Origin: Chara braunii
Taxonomy: Eukaryota > Streptophyta > Charophyceae > Charales > Characeae
Reading direction: 5' to 3'
Assembly (NCBI GenBank): GCA_003427395.1
Contig: BFEA01000242.1
Span: 1,796,594-1,837,173, forward strand
Length of the DNA stretch: 40,580 nt
Notes under the pieces: model-generated
What the model was told of the DNA's origin: nothing
Databases searched by the model: none
The model's input: the letters and a program-made list of their open reading frames with translations, nothing else
In this document: one piece after another, positions 1 through 10,087 of the stretch
How positions within the stretch are numbered: position 1 is the stretch's first letter
Layout: every line of letters begins with the position of its first letter
Translations under genes and position numbers: made by a program

Positions 1-165
1 ACGAAAGCAGTTTGTAAATGCATTTCAAACTGTCTGTTTGGAGTCCAGTAAGATCCCATGTTTCAACTGCAGTCGAAACTCTCGGCATGCACAACAGTCG
101 CAAGGCCGAGTTTGCAACTGCAGTCCAGTCCGGCCTGTGGCTTTTTTTTTTTTTTTTTTTTAACG
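1..165 (+). mobile_element. MULE terminal inverted repeat, cut by the window edge
   Basis: This is the same sequence as the left end of the complete MULE at 7913-10688, lacking its first 19 bases because the window starts inside it. It ends at a T-run near 143-162. No matching right end is seen near this copy, so whether a second element really exists here depends on the adapter-bearing assembly being correct. Confidence 0.7.
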
Positions 166-250
166 CTACGTTACCGAACGTACACGTACGAGGCCTTTCC
201 GTACGAAACGTACAGATAATATCTGTACTGGAACTTGTACGCTCCTGTAC

Positions 251-269
251 CTGTCTCTTATACACATCT
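251..269. other. Tn5/Nextera mosaic-end adapter (artefact)
   Basis: CTGTCTCTTATACACATCT matches all 19 bases of the engineered Tn5 mosaic end used in Nextera libraries. It is not followed by a standard Nextera index adapter, which fits an untrimmed mate-pair junction half fused to genomic sequence. Sequence on either side (the MULE end to the left, G-rich and rDNA-like sequence to the right) therefore may not be contiguous in the organism. Confidence 0.93.
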
Positions 270-650
270 GGGGCGCAGGTTAGAGGCAGAGTAGAGGGGG
301 GGAGGGGAACACAGCGGAGAGGGGAGGGGTCGCGTAGTGGGAGGGAAGGGAGGTGCGCAGTGGGGGGGGCGGGAAGGTCCGAGGGGGAGTGTCGGGGGGG
401 AAGGTGTGCGCGCGCACCTGCGCGCCAGGTGGGGGGAAGTGGGACGTGGAAGCGGGTAAGGTGAGGGAGCGGGAAGGGGGAGGTTGGGAGAACGGGTGTC
501 GGGATTGGGTGGCAGTAGCAGGGGAGATGCGAAAATGGTAGCGGAAGGGCGGGGGGAAGCAGGGGATGGGGTTGGAGTTAAGGAAGGGGGGAGTTGGGGG
601 AAGGGGGGGGGAGGGAGCGCTGACGTGGCAGAAGTCGGTCGGCCACGTCT
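270..650. other. G-rich, purine-biased stretch, no gene
   Basis: There are long G and GA runs on the plus strand and no recognisable protein; the Pro/Arg-rich ORFs on both strands are composition artefacts. It lies immediately 3' of the 18S rRNA end when read on the minus strand, so a decayed, C-rich internal transcribed spacer is possible but unproven. The identical stretch is at 8201-8581. Confidence 0.5.
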
Positions 651-740
651 CAATGATCCTTCTGCAGGTTTGCCTACGGGAACCTTGTTGCGACTTCTCC
701 TTCGTCTTGGTGATGAGGTTCAATGAACTCTCACGCCGCC
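651..740 (-). pseudogene. 3' end of an 18S rRNA gene, diverged fragment
   Basis: Read on the minus strand, this matches the conserved 3' terminus of eukaryotic 18S rRNA: GAAGGAGAAGTCG, then AACAAGGTT, then CTGCAGAAGGATCATTG at the mature end. About 70 nt align well and similarity fades over the next 20. Differences from the universal sequence near the end (CGCAAC for CGTAAC, GGTTCCC for GGTTTCC, GGCAAAC for GGTGAAC) make it a decayed fragment and not a working gene. No upstream 18S body or 5.8S is seen. It lies to the right of the adapter, so capture by the MULE is not established. Confidence 0.82.
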
Positions 741-955
741 AGCTGCGCCGTGTCTGCCGGAGTAGTAGTGAATCGGCCTGTAGGAGAACTGCAGCGGTTG
801 GAGTGCCGCCGGCGTCGCCGTTACCAAGGAGAAAGGCGCCAGCTTGGATGCCGGGTGTATCCGGTCACCTTGATGGACCAGGTGCAAATGCAAGGATGGA
901 GGTGGCTATCCGGAGTTGTGGGATAGAGAGAGGGGTGAGGGAGGGAGGGAGAAGA

Positions 956-979
956 GGTTCGAAACCCGCTCCGATACCA
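956..979 (-). other. LTR-retrotransposon primer-binding-site complement (tRNA-iMet type)
   Basis: The plus strand reads like the 3' end of plant initiator-Met tRNA including the CCA tail (TTCGAAACCC then GCTCCGATACCA). Nuclear tRNA genes do not encode CCA, so the simplest reading is a primer-binding site on the minus strand. One base later the plus strand reads TGTGACG, which on the minus strand would be the ...CA end of a 5' LTR lying to the right. No second LTR or coding region was recognised, so the element is a relic or TRIM-like. Also at 8887-8910. Confidence 0.55.
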
Positions 980-1559
980 ATGTGACGCACGTGCGGAGGG
1001 CACGTGCGAAGATGGTGTGTGTGAGAGAGAGCAAGGAGATGGACACACACATGAAGCAACAACTGAATGAAGGTCCAGTCCGGCAATGAACGAATGAACG
1101 AACAGAATGAATGAACCTCCCGCCCTGGACCTAGGCTGAAGTGATGTACCGGCCTAGGTCCAGGTACGGGATAACCTGGTACCGGACCAGGGTCAGGCCG
1201 ACGGCCTGAAACTGGTTCGGCCTCAATGCCGGGCCGTAGGGGTACCGCTACAAGGCGGGATTGCAACCCGTAGGACCACATCGAGGCCTTTGTAGGAGGT
1301 TGATCCACCGATTGCGGGAGCTCTGCTGAAGCCCAGGCGAGACTCTTCAGGCAGGGAACTCAGAGGTAGGCAAACACTATACCATTAGCATCCCAATAAA
1401 CCCCTATTTATACAAACCTGGTATTTGGCCTGTTTGACTTTGACTTGCGTATATGTTTGTCTTCTTTTTCATGACCCTAACTGAATCAAAAGGGGAATCT
1501 ACTATGTATGTTTAACTCATCTGTCTGTGGTACAAATCACGATCTTTGCATGCGATGAT
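980..1559. other. Possible LTR remnant and unassigned sequence
   Basis: If the adjacent primer-binding site is real, a minus-strand LTR starts at 981 and extends right, but I cannot place its far end. 1120-1220 holds short repeats of CCTAGGTCCAGGTAC and its neighbours. No coding similarity is seen. The same sequence is at 8911-9490. Confidence 0.35.
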
Positions 1560-2385
1560 CTGAAATGGGGCTTGAAATGAGGTCCTCCTGACTGATCCGG
1601 TCGCTTTGCTGTTTGCCTAAGACATTGAAATGGGGTTGGAGATGAGGTTCTCTTAACTTATCCGGTTGCTTTGTTGTTTGCCTAAGATATTGAAATGGGG
1701 TTGGAGATGAGGTCCTCCTGATTGATCTGGGAAAACATTGAAATGGGGCTGGAGATGAGGTCCTCCTTACTGATCTGGTCGCTTTGTTGTTTGCCTAAGA
1801 CATTGAAATGGGTTTGGATATGAGGTCCTTCTGACTGATCCGGTCATTTTGTTGTTTGCCTAAGACATTGAAATGGGGCTGAAGATGAGGTCCTCCTGAC
1901 TGATCCGGTCGCTTTGTTGTTTGCCGAAGACATTGAAATGTGGCTGGAGATGAGGTCCTTCTGACTGATCCGGTCGCTTTGCTGTTTGCCTAAGACAATG
2001 AAATGGGGCTGGAGATAAGGTCCTTCTGGCTGATCCGGTCACTTTGCTGTTTGCCTAAGACATTGAAATGAGGCTAGAGATGAGGTCCTTCTGACTGATC
2101 CGGTTGCTTTGATGTTTGCCTAAGACATTGAAATGAGGCTGGAGATGAGGTCCTTCTGACTGATCTGGCCGCTTTGCTATTTGCCTAAGGCATTGAAATG
2201 GGGCTGGAGATGAGGTCTTTCTGACTGATCCAGTCACTTTGCTGTTTGCCTAAGATATTGAAATGGGTCGGGAGATGAGGTCCTCCTGGCTGATCCGGTC
2301 GCTTTGCACTTTTACCTAAGACATTGAAATGGGGTTGGAGATGAGGTCATTCTGACTGATCCGGTCGCTTTGCTAAGTCAGTCAG
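1560..2385. repeat. 65-bp minisatellite, 13 units
   Basis: Thirteen head-to-tail copies of a unit close to 65 bp share GAAATGGGGCTGGAGATGAG, then GTCCT, then CTGACTGATCCGGTCGCTTTG and TTTGCCTAA. Unit starts fall near 1560, 1624, 1690, 1736, 1800, 1867, 1932, 1996, 2067, 2127, 2192, 2260 and 2324; one unit is shortened (1690-1735). Short minus-strand ORFs repeating SEGPHLQPHFN are products of the repeat, not genes. Confidence 0.93.
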
Positions 2386-4842
2386 TTTTGCTTGGTGACA
2401 AAGGTCTGACTCGTCTCCTTGTAAGAATAGTCCAGGCTAAGTGATTACATGGGGTTGACTGAGAACAACTTGAAAAATTATTCAACTAAGTAAGATACAA
2501 GACTAATGTTTTTTGTGATCAGGACAAGCGAAAGATGAAAACTTTTGATGAACGAACCCTTGTTTTGAATTGGCTGAATGCGTTGTGGACATGACATGTT
2601 TATTGGCAATGTTTTGTCTTTTTGCGCAAACTTTGTTTGTCTTTTGCATTTTAGGGTAGTCTGTTAGTGCTCACCTTATGCTTGAGTGATAGGCAGGTAG
2701 ATGTTCACTTTTGTCGTCGTATTTATCTTTTCATGCATGATTGTTTTGGTAGGGCATTGGCTCGCCTCTGGGTTAGTAAAAGTTCTGAGAGTTCTTTTTC
2801 CTTATGGGAGATGTTGCCAAAATTTTCGCTAAATACTTAAAGGTAGTCAAGTTTCAGAAACGTCAAACTAGGATAAGATATAGTTTAGTTCTTGGGGTCA
2901 GTAGGAATTCTAGAAGCCTTCCTTTCTAACTTTCTAAAGAAAGTGTTACCGAAAATTCTACTCAAACCAAAGAGTTAGTAATTTTCAGGTATTTTCAGCC
3001 TCACAAGTTTTTCTTTTGAGATTTAGTAGAGTAAATATTCTTCGAGCATACTTCCCTCAAGGAAGTGCTGCCAAAATGTTCGGGATTTTTACATCGTTAC
3101 CGGACTCTACTCCTAAGTAGCTTAGAGTGTCCTACGGAGTTGAACTCCGTTAACTCGACAGACGATGCCTGATTTGATTTTGTGACGCATGTCATTGCTA
3201 CCTGCGAGTGTTCTTCGGAGTTTTAAGCTTTATCAAGTTCTGCTATCGAGTTGATAGCATGTCGGTTTGTGACTCAACTCCTACTCACTATGATACCCAC
3301 GCTCAGATGTTTGTGACCGTGTAGACAAAAGACATTTCAGTATGAAAGAAAACCTATCATTGGAACGTCTCTTGAATGATCATGCAAACGTTGTGTGAAT
3401 CGGGACGGGTGGGTATGCCTTTGCTGAGTGGGGGTCGGAAAGGACCGTGTGGGACATGAACCAGGAAGAAAAGAGGTTGACCACGTTTTTGTGGCATCTG
3501 CGTGTAAATTTTTATTGGATTTTATGTATGTGCAGGTATGTATGGGAGCGAGGACTCGCTCTTGGATTGAGGGTGATATGGATAAATGAATGCAGGGTGT
3601 GAGTGACAAGGTTCAACTATGGCTGTGAGAATGACTCTCCCTGATTTTCTCGAAAACTCGCCCTTTTCCTTTTCTTTTGCTCCTGCCGCACACATCTAGC
3701 GAATAGGCAAGAGTAGTCGAGCGCAAAGTTTTGTGCTCGACCGTAGATCGAACTCAAGCTTAGTTTGGGTATGATGAATTGTTCGCCAACCCGTGACTAC
3801 TCTTATTCTTTTTCCTCAAGGAAGGGACGAGTGAATCCCGTCTCAAATGGGTTTTGTCTTTTTGCTTATTAGTCGAACGTTGGTCCTGAGCCTGAAATTC
3901 GAGATCCGTGTCCAGGACATCCCAGACTCTGGTCCAGCACAAAAGGGTTCCCCCCTTGAGTCGGACCTACGCCTCTTGCTTATCGTCACCCACAACGTAA
4001 AAGATAAGGGCGTCGCAAGGGCTTCACGACTTATCCTTCAGCCGTGCAATATCGGGAAGGACTTCACGATAGTTCGCTTTCGACACTTGAGTTTCGTATG
4101 CAACCCCGAAACCTATGAGAGGTTGTGCGGATGTGGGTAACGCATGAAACGTGGCTATGACAACAGATCAAGTGAGTACACATGACTGAGTATTGTGGTT
4201 CCCTTAGCGTCTGCATTCTTTTTATGCAACTTTGCGTGGACCTCGCTCAGACACGTCGGATTTTCTGAGTTACGGGTTAGGATGTATGAACAAGGGACTA
4301 GGCTTATTTGTTTGTCTGAGTTAGTTTATTTTGTTGCGTATCGCGCGGTTGACTTAGGATGTCCTAGTCGACCGATGCTGAATTGCACGTGGGAGATCAG
4401 CGCCCCAGCATGACTGTTCGCGTACGGGTCCGAGCTAGGCGTGGACCGCGCGTGCCCCCTATGCTACAGTATACGAAAAACGCCCCTCCGCGATTGTAAG
4501 TAAAAACTTTCGAGTGTGGTTCAGTAGCTTAGCGGGGATACGCCCACCCAAGGAATGGTGAGAACTCCTGCAGGTGGAGGTAAGTTGTACCTCGCCAGAC
4601 CCTGTCTTGTCGTAGAGACTTAATGGAGGTATAGATGGCGCACTCGGCCGGAGTGGCTCCGCTGTTTCCGTTTTCGTGAAGCGACCTGTGAATTCTGCCA
4701 ATCCTACGTGACGAGGCCGGGAAGGTTCCCCCAACAGGGACCGTGCGCTTGACAACGTGTATTTGATTTTAAAGCAACGAAATGTACTGATGGCTTAACG
4801 AGGCGATATGAGCATCCTCATTAAGTGAGTCCCACTGTAGAA
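2386..4842. other. No gene recognised
   Basis: This is AT-moderate unique sequence with no ORF resembling a protein family on either strand. Peptides up to about 97 codons (for example 3847-4140) lack recognisable motifs. No RNA gene was recognised. Confidence 0.5.
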
Positions 4843-4896
4843 GGCTCCATCTATTGGTGGGGAGCTGCACTTGCTGGAAATCGGGTCCAGTGTCCC
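4843..4896 (-). mobile_element. Short stem-loop retroposon, tailless copy
   Basis: On the minus strand this is a 54-bp copy of the family at 18335, 34915 and 39357: GGGACACTGGACCCG, a CCAG closing arm, then GCTCCCCACCAATAGATGGAGC. It has no A-rich tail, so it is either truncated or the tail has decayed. Confidence 0.7.
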
Positions 4897-7302
4897 TGTG
4901 TTGTACATTGCAAGTTGTGTTTCATCTCTTGAATAATTCAGGGGACATAACCCTGTCTGCGCTCCTACTGTTTCCTTTGTTTTTCGCCTTCATCCTACTC
5001 ATTTCTCTATCCAATATAGGTGTGCGTATGACAGCTGGTTGACTTGCTGGAAATGGAGCGAAGTGAGCAAGTCGTATTTTTTGTGCCTGTCACATGTCTG
5101 TGACATTGAGCGCAGATGTAGATGAATATGTGTATGTGTTACTGTATGGTTGTATATGTGACTTCAGCCACATGGTAGTCTGTGTATGTGGCAGAGTGGG
5201 CATTGTGGCAGTAGCTAGGTGTTGGCGTTGCGGGTGTGTGAGTATGTACCAAAGCTCATTTTTGTACGCTGCAGTATGGTTGTGGTGTTTGTCTCGATCA
5301 ATTGGCTCAGTTGGCAAGTGTGTGTTGTGAGTGTCATGACTCCTGTGATTGTTGTATGATGTGGAGTCCATGTTTGACAGCAAATCCAACTTGTCATATG
5401 CCCATGGCGTATTCCCACTCTTCGGCCCGTTGTTGCTTAATCCAGTTGGGCGAGGCCCCTTCTGCTGCTCCTTCCGACTCGTCTGCATGTGTTGCCTTCA
5501 CGTGTCACGATGGAGATCCTTGCTTAACCGACACACAATAGGGGGAAGATGGTAGCGTGGGGGAGGGGAAGGAGGGGGGGCATGTTGGGGGGGTATGGGA
5601 GGAGGCGGAGGGACGAGTGTCTAAGTTATTCTCGGGATCACTGGATCAATATGAAGTTGGTGGGCTGGAAAGGAATGGTGAAGTGCCATTGCAATAAGTG
5701 CACTTGCACGACAGGTCATTAGACGCTCTAACGTGGGTTCATTGCACTACCTAATGACATCCCCTGAGCCCCACATGCACACATTCGAATAAGTGCACTT
5801 GGACGGCATGTCATTGGATGTCCCTGCTTAGTATGTATGCACCTTTCGGAAGCATCGAACCTCAAAGAAGAGAATGAGGTAGTGGGGAAAAAAGACAGAG
5901 AGGAGGAGGGAAAGAGTCTAAGTAGGAGTCTCTCCTTGCCCATTTCCTCTTCAGCCATTTTCCTCTCTATTTCCACCTCAGCAAAGCAGTCTCTCTCTGA
6001 CGTTCTCTGACCGATACAATGTGCAGGTCACAACACGGTGCCCATCCTCCATCCACTTCAATAGTCGATTAGGGAGGATGGCGCAAATCTTCCTCACGGT
6101 CATGGAGACGAGTAGCAAATCACACGACGTCACCACGTAAGTCAAGGTAAGTTTTCCCTCAAACCTTCTCCAGTCTCACAACCCTCCTCCTCGCTCAACC
6201 TTAACACCAATGTCTACAGCTATGGCGGCAATGGTCGCTCAAACATAATTTTCTTTGATGTTGGTACCCTCCTAACAATACTTCGCCAATAGAAACTCCA
6301 GCAACCTTGCGATACCGTTTTACTAGCATCAAGCTAGTGCAAGGCAAAATGATCTTCACAGGGTCTGGTCAACTCTTTATAGGTTTGACTTGCGTTGACT
6401 AGCCTCCAGTCTCCTAGGGTCAACAATCTTGATTAATTGAAAACCAATGGCCTGGGTGCAACGCAATTCCCAATTTCCTTTGTGTCCCATTTTGACAGGA
6501 ATCTTCTAGATATCTGCAAACAACCAATGTTGTGCATTTGATCAACGGTCGTGGCTGACCAGCAGGTTGATTTTGACTTTGGGCCTGGAATCCCGTGCTT
6601 CGGTTTACTCTTGGTCAACTGCCTCACATTGGGGTACTGGACACAACTTTTGACTCAGGCATTCGTACCCCTTGGCCTTAGGCACTTTCTTAAGCATTTT
6701 TCAAACTTGGAACGTGACTTTTAACCCCTGTTTCTGACCCTTGACCAAAAGTGACGACCCTTGCCCGCGTTCGTGCCGATAGGAACGAAGTTTATTACAT
6801 TCCATCTCACCCATTTTGAGGTTCACCGCATAAATTATTCTTTCGGGCCTGGTGTTCTCTTAACCCCTATTCATATTCAGCAACTATGTCAAGGGTGAGA
6901 GGTGGTTAATGGACCTCAATTCCAAACAACTTCTCATGTCACTTATAACAAAACCCAAGGGTCATTTTAACCAAACTTGCCACCACTTCATAGAGTGGAG
7001 ATCATAGTAGTTACGTGAAAAAAAAAAAAAAAAACACCCTATAAAACAACAAAGACAAAAGTGCATTTTCATGAAATTTCGCCAACATTCCAATTTAAGA
7101 AATCTTGAGAAATAAAAAAAATCTCATTAGACCAAATTCCAATGACCCAAATGCTACCAAATTTGGCATACAGTAACCTTAAACCAAAACAAAAACGGGC
7201 GGGAAAAAAAAAAAAAAAAAAAAAAAAACCAAAAAGTTTGACCCTGAAACCTTAATTTCAATTTTGGACCCATTACTCAAAAGCTAAAAGTGGGGGTCCA
7301 AC
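4897..7302. other. No gene recognised
   Basis: Several 60-130 codon ORFs are present but none shows a family motif. 5090-5340 is rich in TG-type simple sequence. A-runs occur near 7019-7034 and 7205-7227. The right part (from about 6400) is AT-rich and may belong to the decayed 3' side of the gypsy element to its right, but no long terminal repeat was identified. Confidence 0.45.
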
Positions 7303-7912
7303 TTGCTTCATATTCCGGCTGGTTCGACAAATTTATCTTATACTGCTTTTTGGGCATCCCTCTTCCACCGGCAAAACAGAAGTCATATTCGAGAATCCTT
7401 TCAACCTAGTACCCTTCGTTCATTGAAGGTGGAAACATTGATCTTGCCAAACAAGCTTACTTCATATTCCGGCTGGTTCGATAACTTTATCTTATACTGC
7501 CTTTGTGGCATCCCTCTTACACCAGCAGAGTAGAAGTCTTGTTCGAGAATCCTTTCAGCCTGATACCCTCCGTTCATTGATGATGGAAACATTAACGGTC
7601 TATTTAAGAACTTTTGACCTTCAACGCAGAGTAACAATTTTGATGTGTGACAGACAAGATATGTCTTGAGGTGTGGGGGCACATCTATCTTGTAGGATGG
7701 TCCTCTAGCTTTCCCAACCATTTTCAAAACCTCCGACGAACCATAGTAGACATGTAGCAAATTTTGTTAAATTCCTTCTAATCAAAATTTATTAGATTTA
7801 ACCCATATCAAATTTCCTTCTTTGAATTGCGCAGGTGTTCGATGCTTATTATCTTGCTCAATCATCTGGTTTTTAACTCTTCTAATGTTTCTTTAACTTT
7901 GTAATATTTTTT
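7303..7912 (-). pseudogene. Ty3/gypsy pol 3' part: post-integrase linker and chromodomain
   Basis: On the minus strand this gives the segment that follows integrase in chromovirus-type gypsy elements. Near 7870-7800 a peptide reads EQDNKHRTPAQFKEGNLIWV (the Q..YAD.HR...F..GD.VWV region). Next come VGKARGPSYKIDVPPHLK and CHTSKL, then a chromodomain-like AERILEQDFY...RQYKIKL. Frames change between these parts, so it is a pseudogene. The chromodomain segment is tandemly duplicated with a 154-bp offset (start points 7307 and 7461), and the outer copy carries stops. It continues the integrase fragment at 10689-11166; the MULE at 7913-10688 separates them. Confidence 0.8.
7902..7912. repeat. Target-site duplication of the MULE, left copy
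   Basis: TAATATTTTTT here is repeated exactly at 10689-10699, just outside the other end of the element. Eleven bases fits the 9-11 bp duplications made by Mutator-like transposases. Confidence 0.85.
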
Positions 7913-8181
7913 GGGTAACTAGGGCGCAGTCACGAAAGCAGTTTGTAAATGCATTTCAAACTGTCTGTTTGGAGTCCAGTAAGATCCCATGTTTCAACTG
8001 CAGTCGAAACTCTCGGCATGCACAACAGTCGCAAGGCCGAGTTTGCAACTGCAGTCCAGTCCGGCCTGTGGCTTTTTTTTTTTTTTTTTTTTAACGCTAC
8101 GTTACCGAACGTACACGTACGAGGCCTTTCCGTACGAAACGTACAGATAATATCTGTACTGGAACTTGTACGCTCCTGTAC

Positions 8182-8200
8182 CTGTCTCTTATACACATCT
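8182..8200. other. Tn5/Nextera mosaic-end adapter (artefact), second copy
   Basis: The same 19-bp engineered mosaic end as at 251-269, in the same context. Two independent genomic loci would not both acquire the adapter at the same base, so the two blocks derive from one chimeric consensus. Confidence 0.93.
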
Positions 8201-8581
8201 GGGGCGCAGGTTAGAGGCAGAGTAGAGGGGGGGAGGGGAACACAGCGGAGAGGGGAGGGGTCGCGTAGTGGGAGGGAAGGGAGGTGCGCAGTGGGGGGGG
8301 CGGGAAGGTCCGAGGGGGAGTGTCGGGGGGGAAGGTGTGCGCGCGCACCTGCGCGCCAGGTGGGGGGAAGTGGGACGTGGAAGCGGGTAAGGTGAGGGAG
8401 CGGGAAGGGGGAGGTTGGGAGAACGGGTGTCGGGATTGGGTGGCAGTAGCAGGGGAGATGCGAAAATGGTAGCGGAAGGGCGGGGGGAAGCAGGGGATGG
8501 GGTTGGAGTTAAGGAAGGGGGGAGTTGGGGGAAGGGGGGGGGAGGGAGCGCTGACGTGGCAGAAGTCGGTCGGCCACGTCT

Positions 8582-8671
8582 CAATGATCCTTCTGCAGGT
8601 TTGCCTACGGGAACCTTGTTGCGACTTCTCCTTCGTCTTGGTGATGAGGTTCAATGAACTCTCACGCCGCC
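8582..8671 (-). pseudogene. 3' end of an 18S rRNA gene, second copy
   Basis: Identical to the fragment at 651-740, including every departure from the universal 18S terminus; see that entry. Confidence 0.82.
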
Positions 8672-8886
8672 AGCTGCGCCGTGTCTGCCGGAGTAGTAGT
8701 GAATCGGCCTGTAGGAGAACTGCAGCGGTTGGAGTGCCGCCGGCGTCGCCGTTACCAAGGAGAAAGGCGCCAGCTTGGATGCCGGGTGTATCCGGTCACC
8801 TTGATGGACCAGGTGCAAATGCAAGGATGGAGGTGGCTATCCGGAGTTGTGGGATAGAGAGAGGGGTGAGGGAGGGAGGGAGAAGA

Positions 8887-8910
8887 GGTTCGAAACCCGC
8901 TCCGATACCA
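8887..8910 (-). other. PBS complement (tRNA-iMet type), second copy
   Basis: Identical to 956-979: a tRNA-iMet-like 3' end with encoded CCA on the plus strand, followed one base later by TGTGACG. Confidence 0.55.
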
Positions 8911-9490
8911 ATGTGACGCACGTGCGGAGGGCACGTGCGAAGATGGTGTGTGTGAGAGAGAGCAAGGAGATGGACACACACATGAAGCAACAACTGAATG
9001 AAGGTCCAGTCCGGCAATGAACGAATGAACGAACAGAATGAATGAACCTCCCGCCCTGGACCTAGGCTGAAGTGATGTACCGGCCTAGGTCCAGGTACGG
9101 GATAACCTGGTACCGGACCAGGGTCAGGCCGACGGCCTGAAACTGGTTCGGCCTCAATGCCGGGCCGTAGGGGTACCGCTACAAGGCGGGATTGCAACCC
9201 GTAGGACCACATCGAGGCCTTTGTAGGAGGTTGATCCACCGATTGCGGGAGCTCTGCTGAAGCCCAGGCGAGACTCTTCAGGCAGGGAACTCAGAGGTAG
9301 GCAAACACTATACCATTAGCATCCCAATAAACCCCTATTTATACAAACCTGGTATTTGGCCTGTTTGACTTTGACTTGCGTATATGTTTGTCTTCTTTTT
9401 CATGACCCTAACTGAATCAAAAGGGGAATCTACTATGTATGTTTAACTCATCTGTCTGTGGTACAAATCACGATCTTTGCATGCGATGAT

Positions 9491-10006
9491 CTGAAATGGG
9501 GCTTGAAATGAGGTCCTCCTGACTGATCCGGTCGCTTTGCTGTTTGCCTAAGACATTGAAATGGGGTTGGAGATGAGGTTCTCTTAACTTATCCGGTTGC
9601 TTTGTTGTTTGCCTAAGATATTGAAATGGGGTTGGAGATGAGGTCCTCCTGATTGATCTGGGAAAACATTGAAATGGGGCTGGAGATGAGGTCCTCCTTA
9701 CTGATCTGGTCGCTTTGTTGTTTGCCTAAGACATTGAAATGGGTTTGGATATGAGGTCCTTCTGACTGATCCGGTCATTTTGTTGTTTGCCTAAGACATT
9801 GAAATGGGGCTGAAGATGAGGTCCTCCTGACTGATCCGGTCGCTTTGTTGTTTGCCGAAGACATTGAAATGTGGCTGGAGATGAGGTCCTTCTGACTGAT
9901 CCGGTCGCTTTGCTGTTTGCCTAAGACAATGAAATGGGGCTGGAGATAAGGTCCTTCTGGCTGATCCGGTCACTTTGCTGTTTGCCTAAGACATTGAAAT
10001 GAGGCT
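9491..10006. repeat. 65-bp minisatellite, truncated second copy
   Basis: The first eight units and part of the ninth from the array at 1560-2385, broken off at an N inside a unit. Confidence 0.93.
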
Positions 10007-10007
10007 N

Positions 10008-10036
<29 letters not shown>
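10007..10036. other. Single N and 29-A run: assembly join
   Basis: One ambiguous base followed by 29 A residues separates the duplicated block from unrelated MULE interior. It marks a low-confidence join. Confidence 0.7.
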
Positions 10037-10038
<2 letters not shown>

Positions 10039-10087
10039 GTGTTGTTTTCAACGCGTGTATCGTCTAGGGCCTCTGCGTTGTTGTCAG

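Larger units (their letters stand above)
1..2075. repeat. Left copy of an exactly duplicated 2,075-bp block
   Basis: This block reappears at 7932-10006 with a constant offset of 7931 and no difference that I could see by reading; every reading frame gives the same peptides in both. It begins inside the terminal inverted repeat of a MULE whose outer tip lies beyond the window edge, and it runs through a G-rich stretch, an 18S rRNA 3' fragment, a PBS-like site and most of a minisatellite. This copy continues past 2075 into more minisatellite units, whereas the other stops there at an N. Both copies contain the same sequencing-adapter sequence, so at least part of the duplication may be an assembly artefact. 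Confidence 0.95.
7932..10006. repeat. Right copy of the exactly duplicated 2,075-bp block
   Basis: This is identical to 1-2075 as far as can be read. Here it starts 19 bases inside the MULE tip and ends in the middle of a minisatellite unit at a single N (10007), followed by 29 A. The abrupt end at an ambiguous base suggests that this interior was filled in during assembly. Confidence 0.95.

Noticed and set aside
258-723. Overlapping Pro-, Arg- and Gly-rich ORFs of 130-148 codons on both strands
   Set aside because: Simple G/C-rich composition on both strands, no family motif, and an adapter lies inside the region.
1560-2385. CRISPR array suggested by 65-bp periodicity
   Set aside because: There is no repeat/spacer alternation; the whole unit is repeated with drift, as in a minisatellite, and the context is eukaryotic.
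5090-5488. 132-codon minus-strand ORF opposite other ORFs of similar length
   Set aside because: Composition follows TG-rich simple sequence, and no conserved motif is present in any frame.
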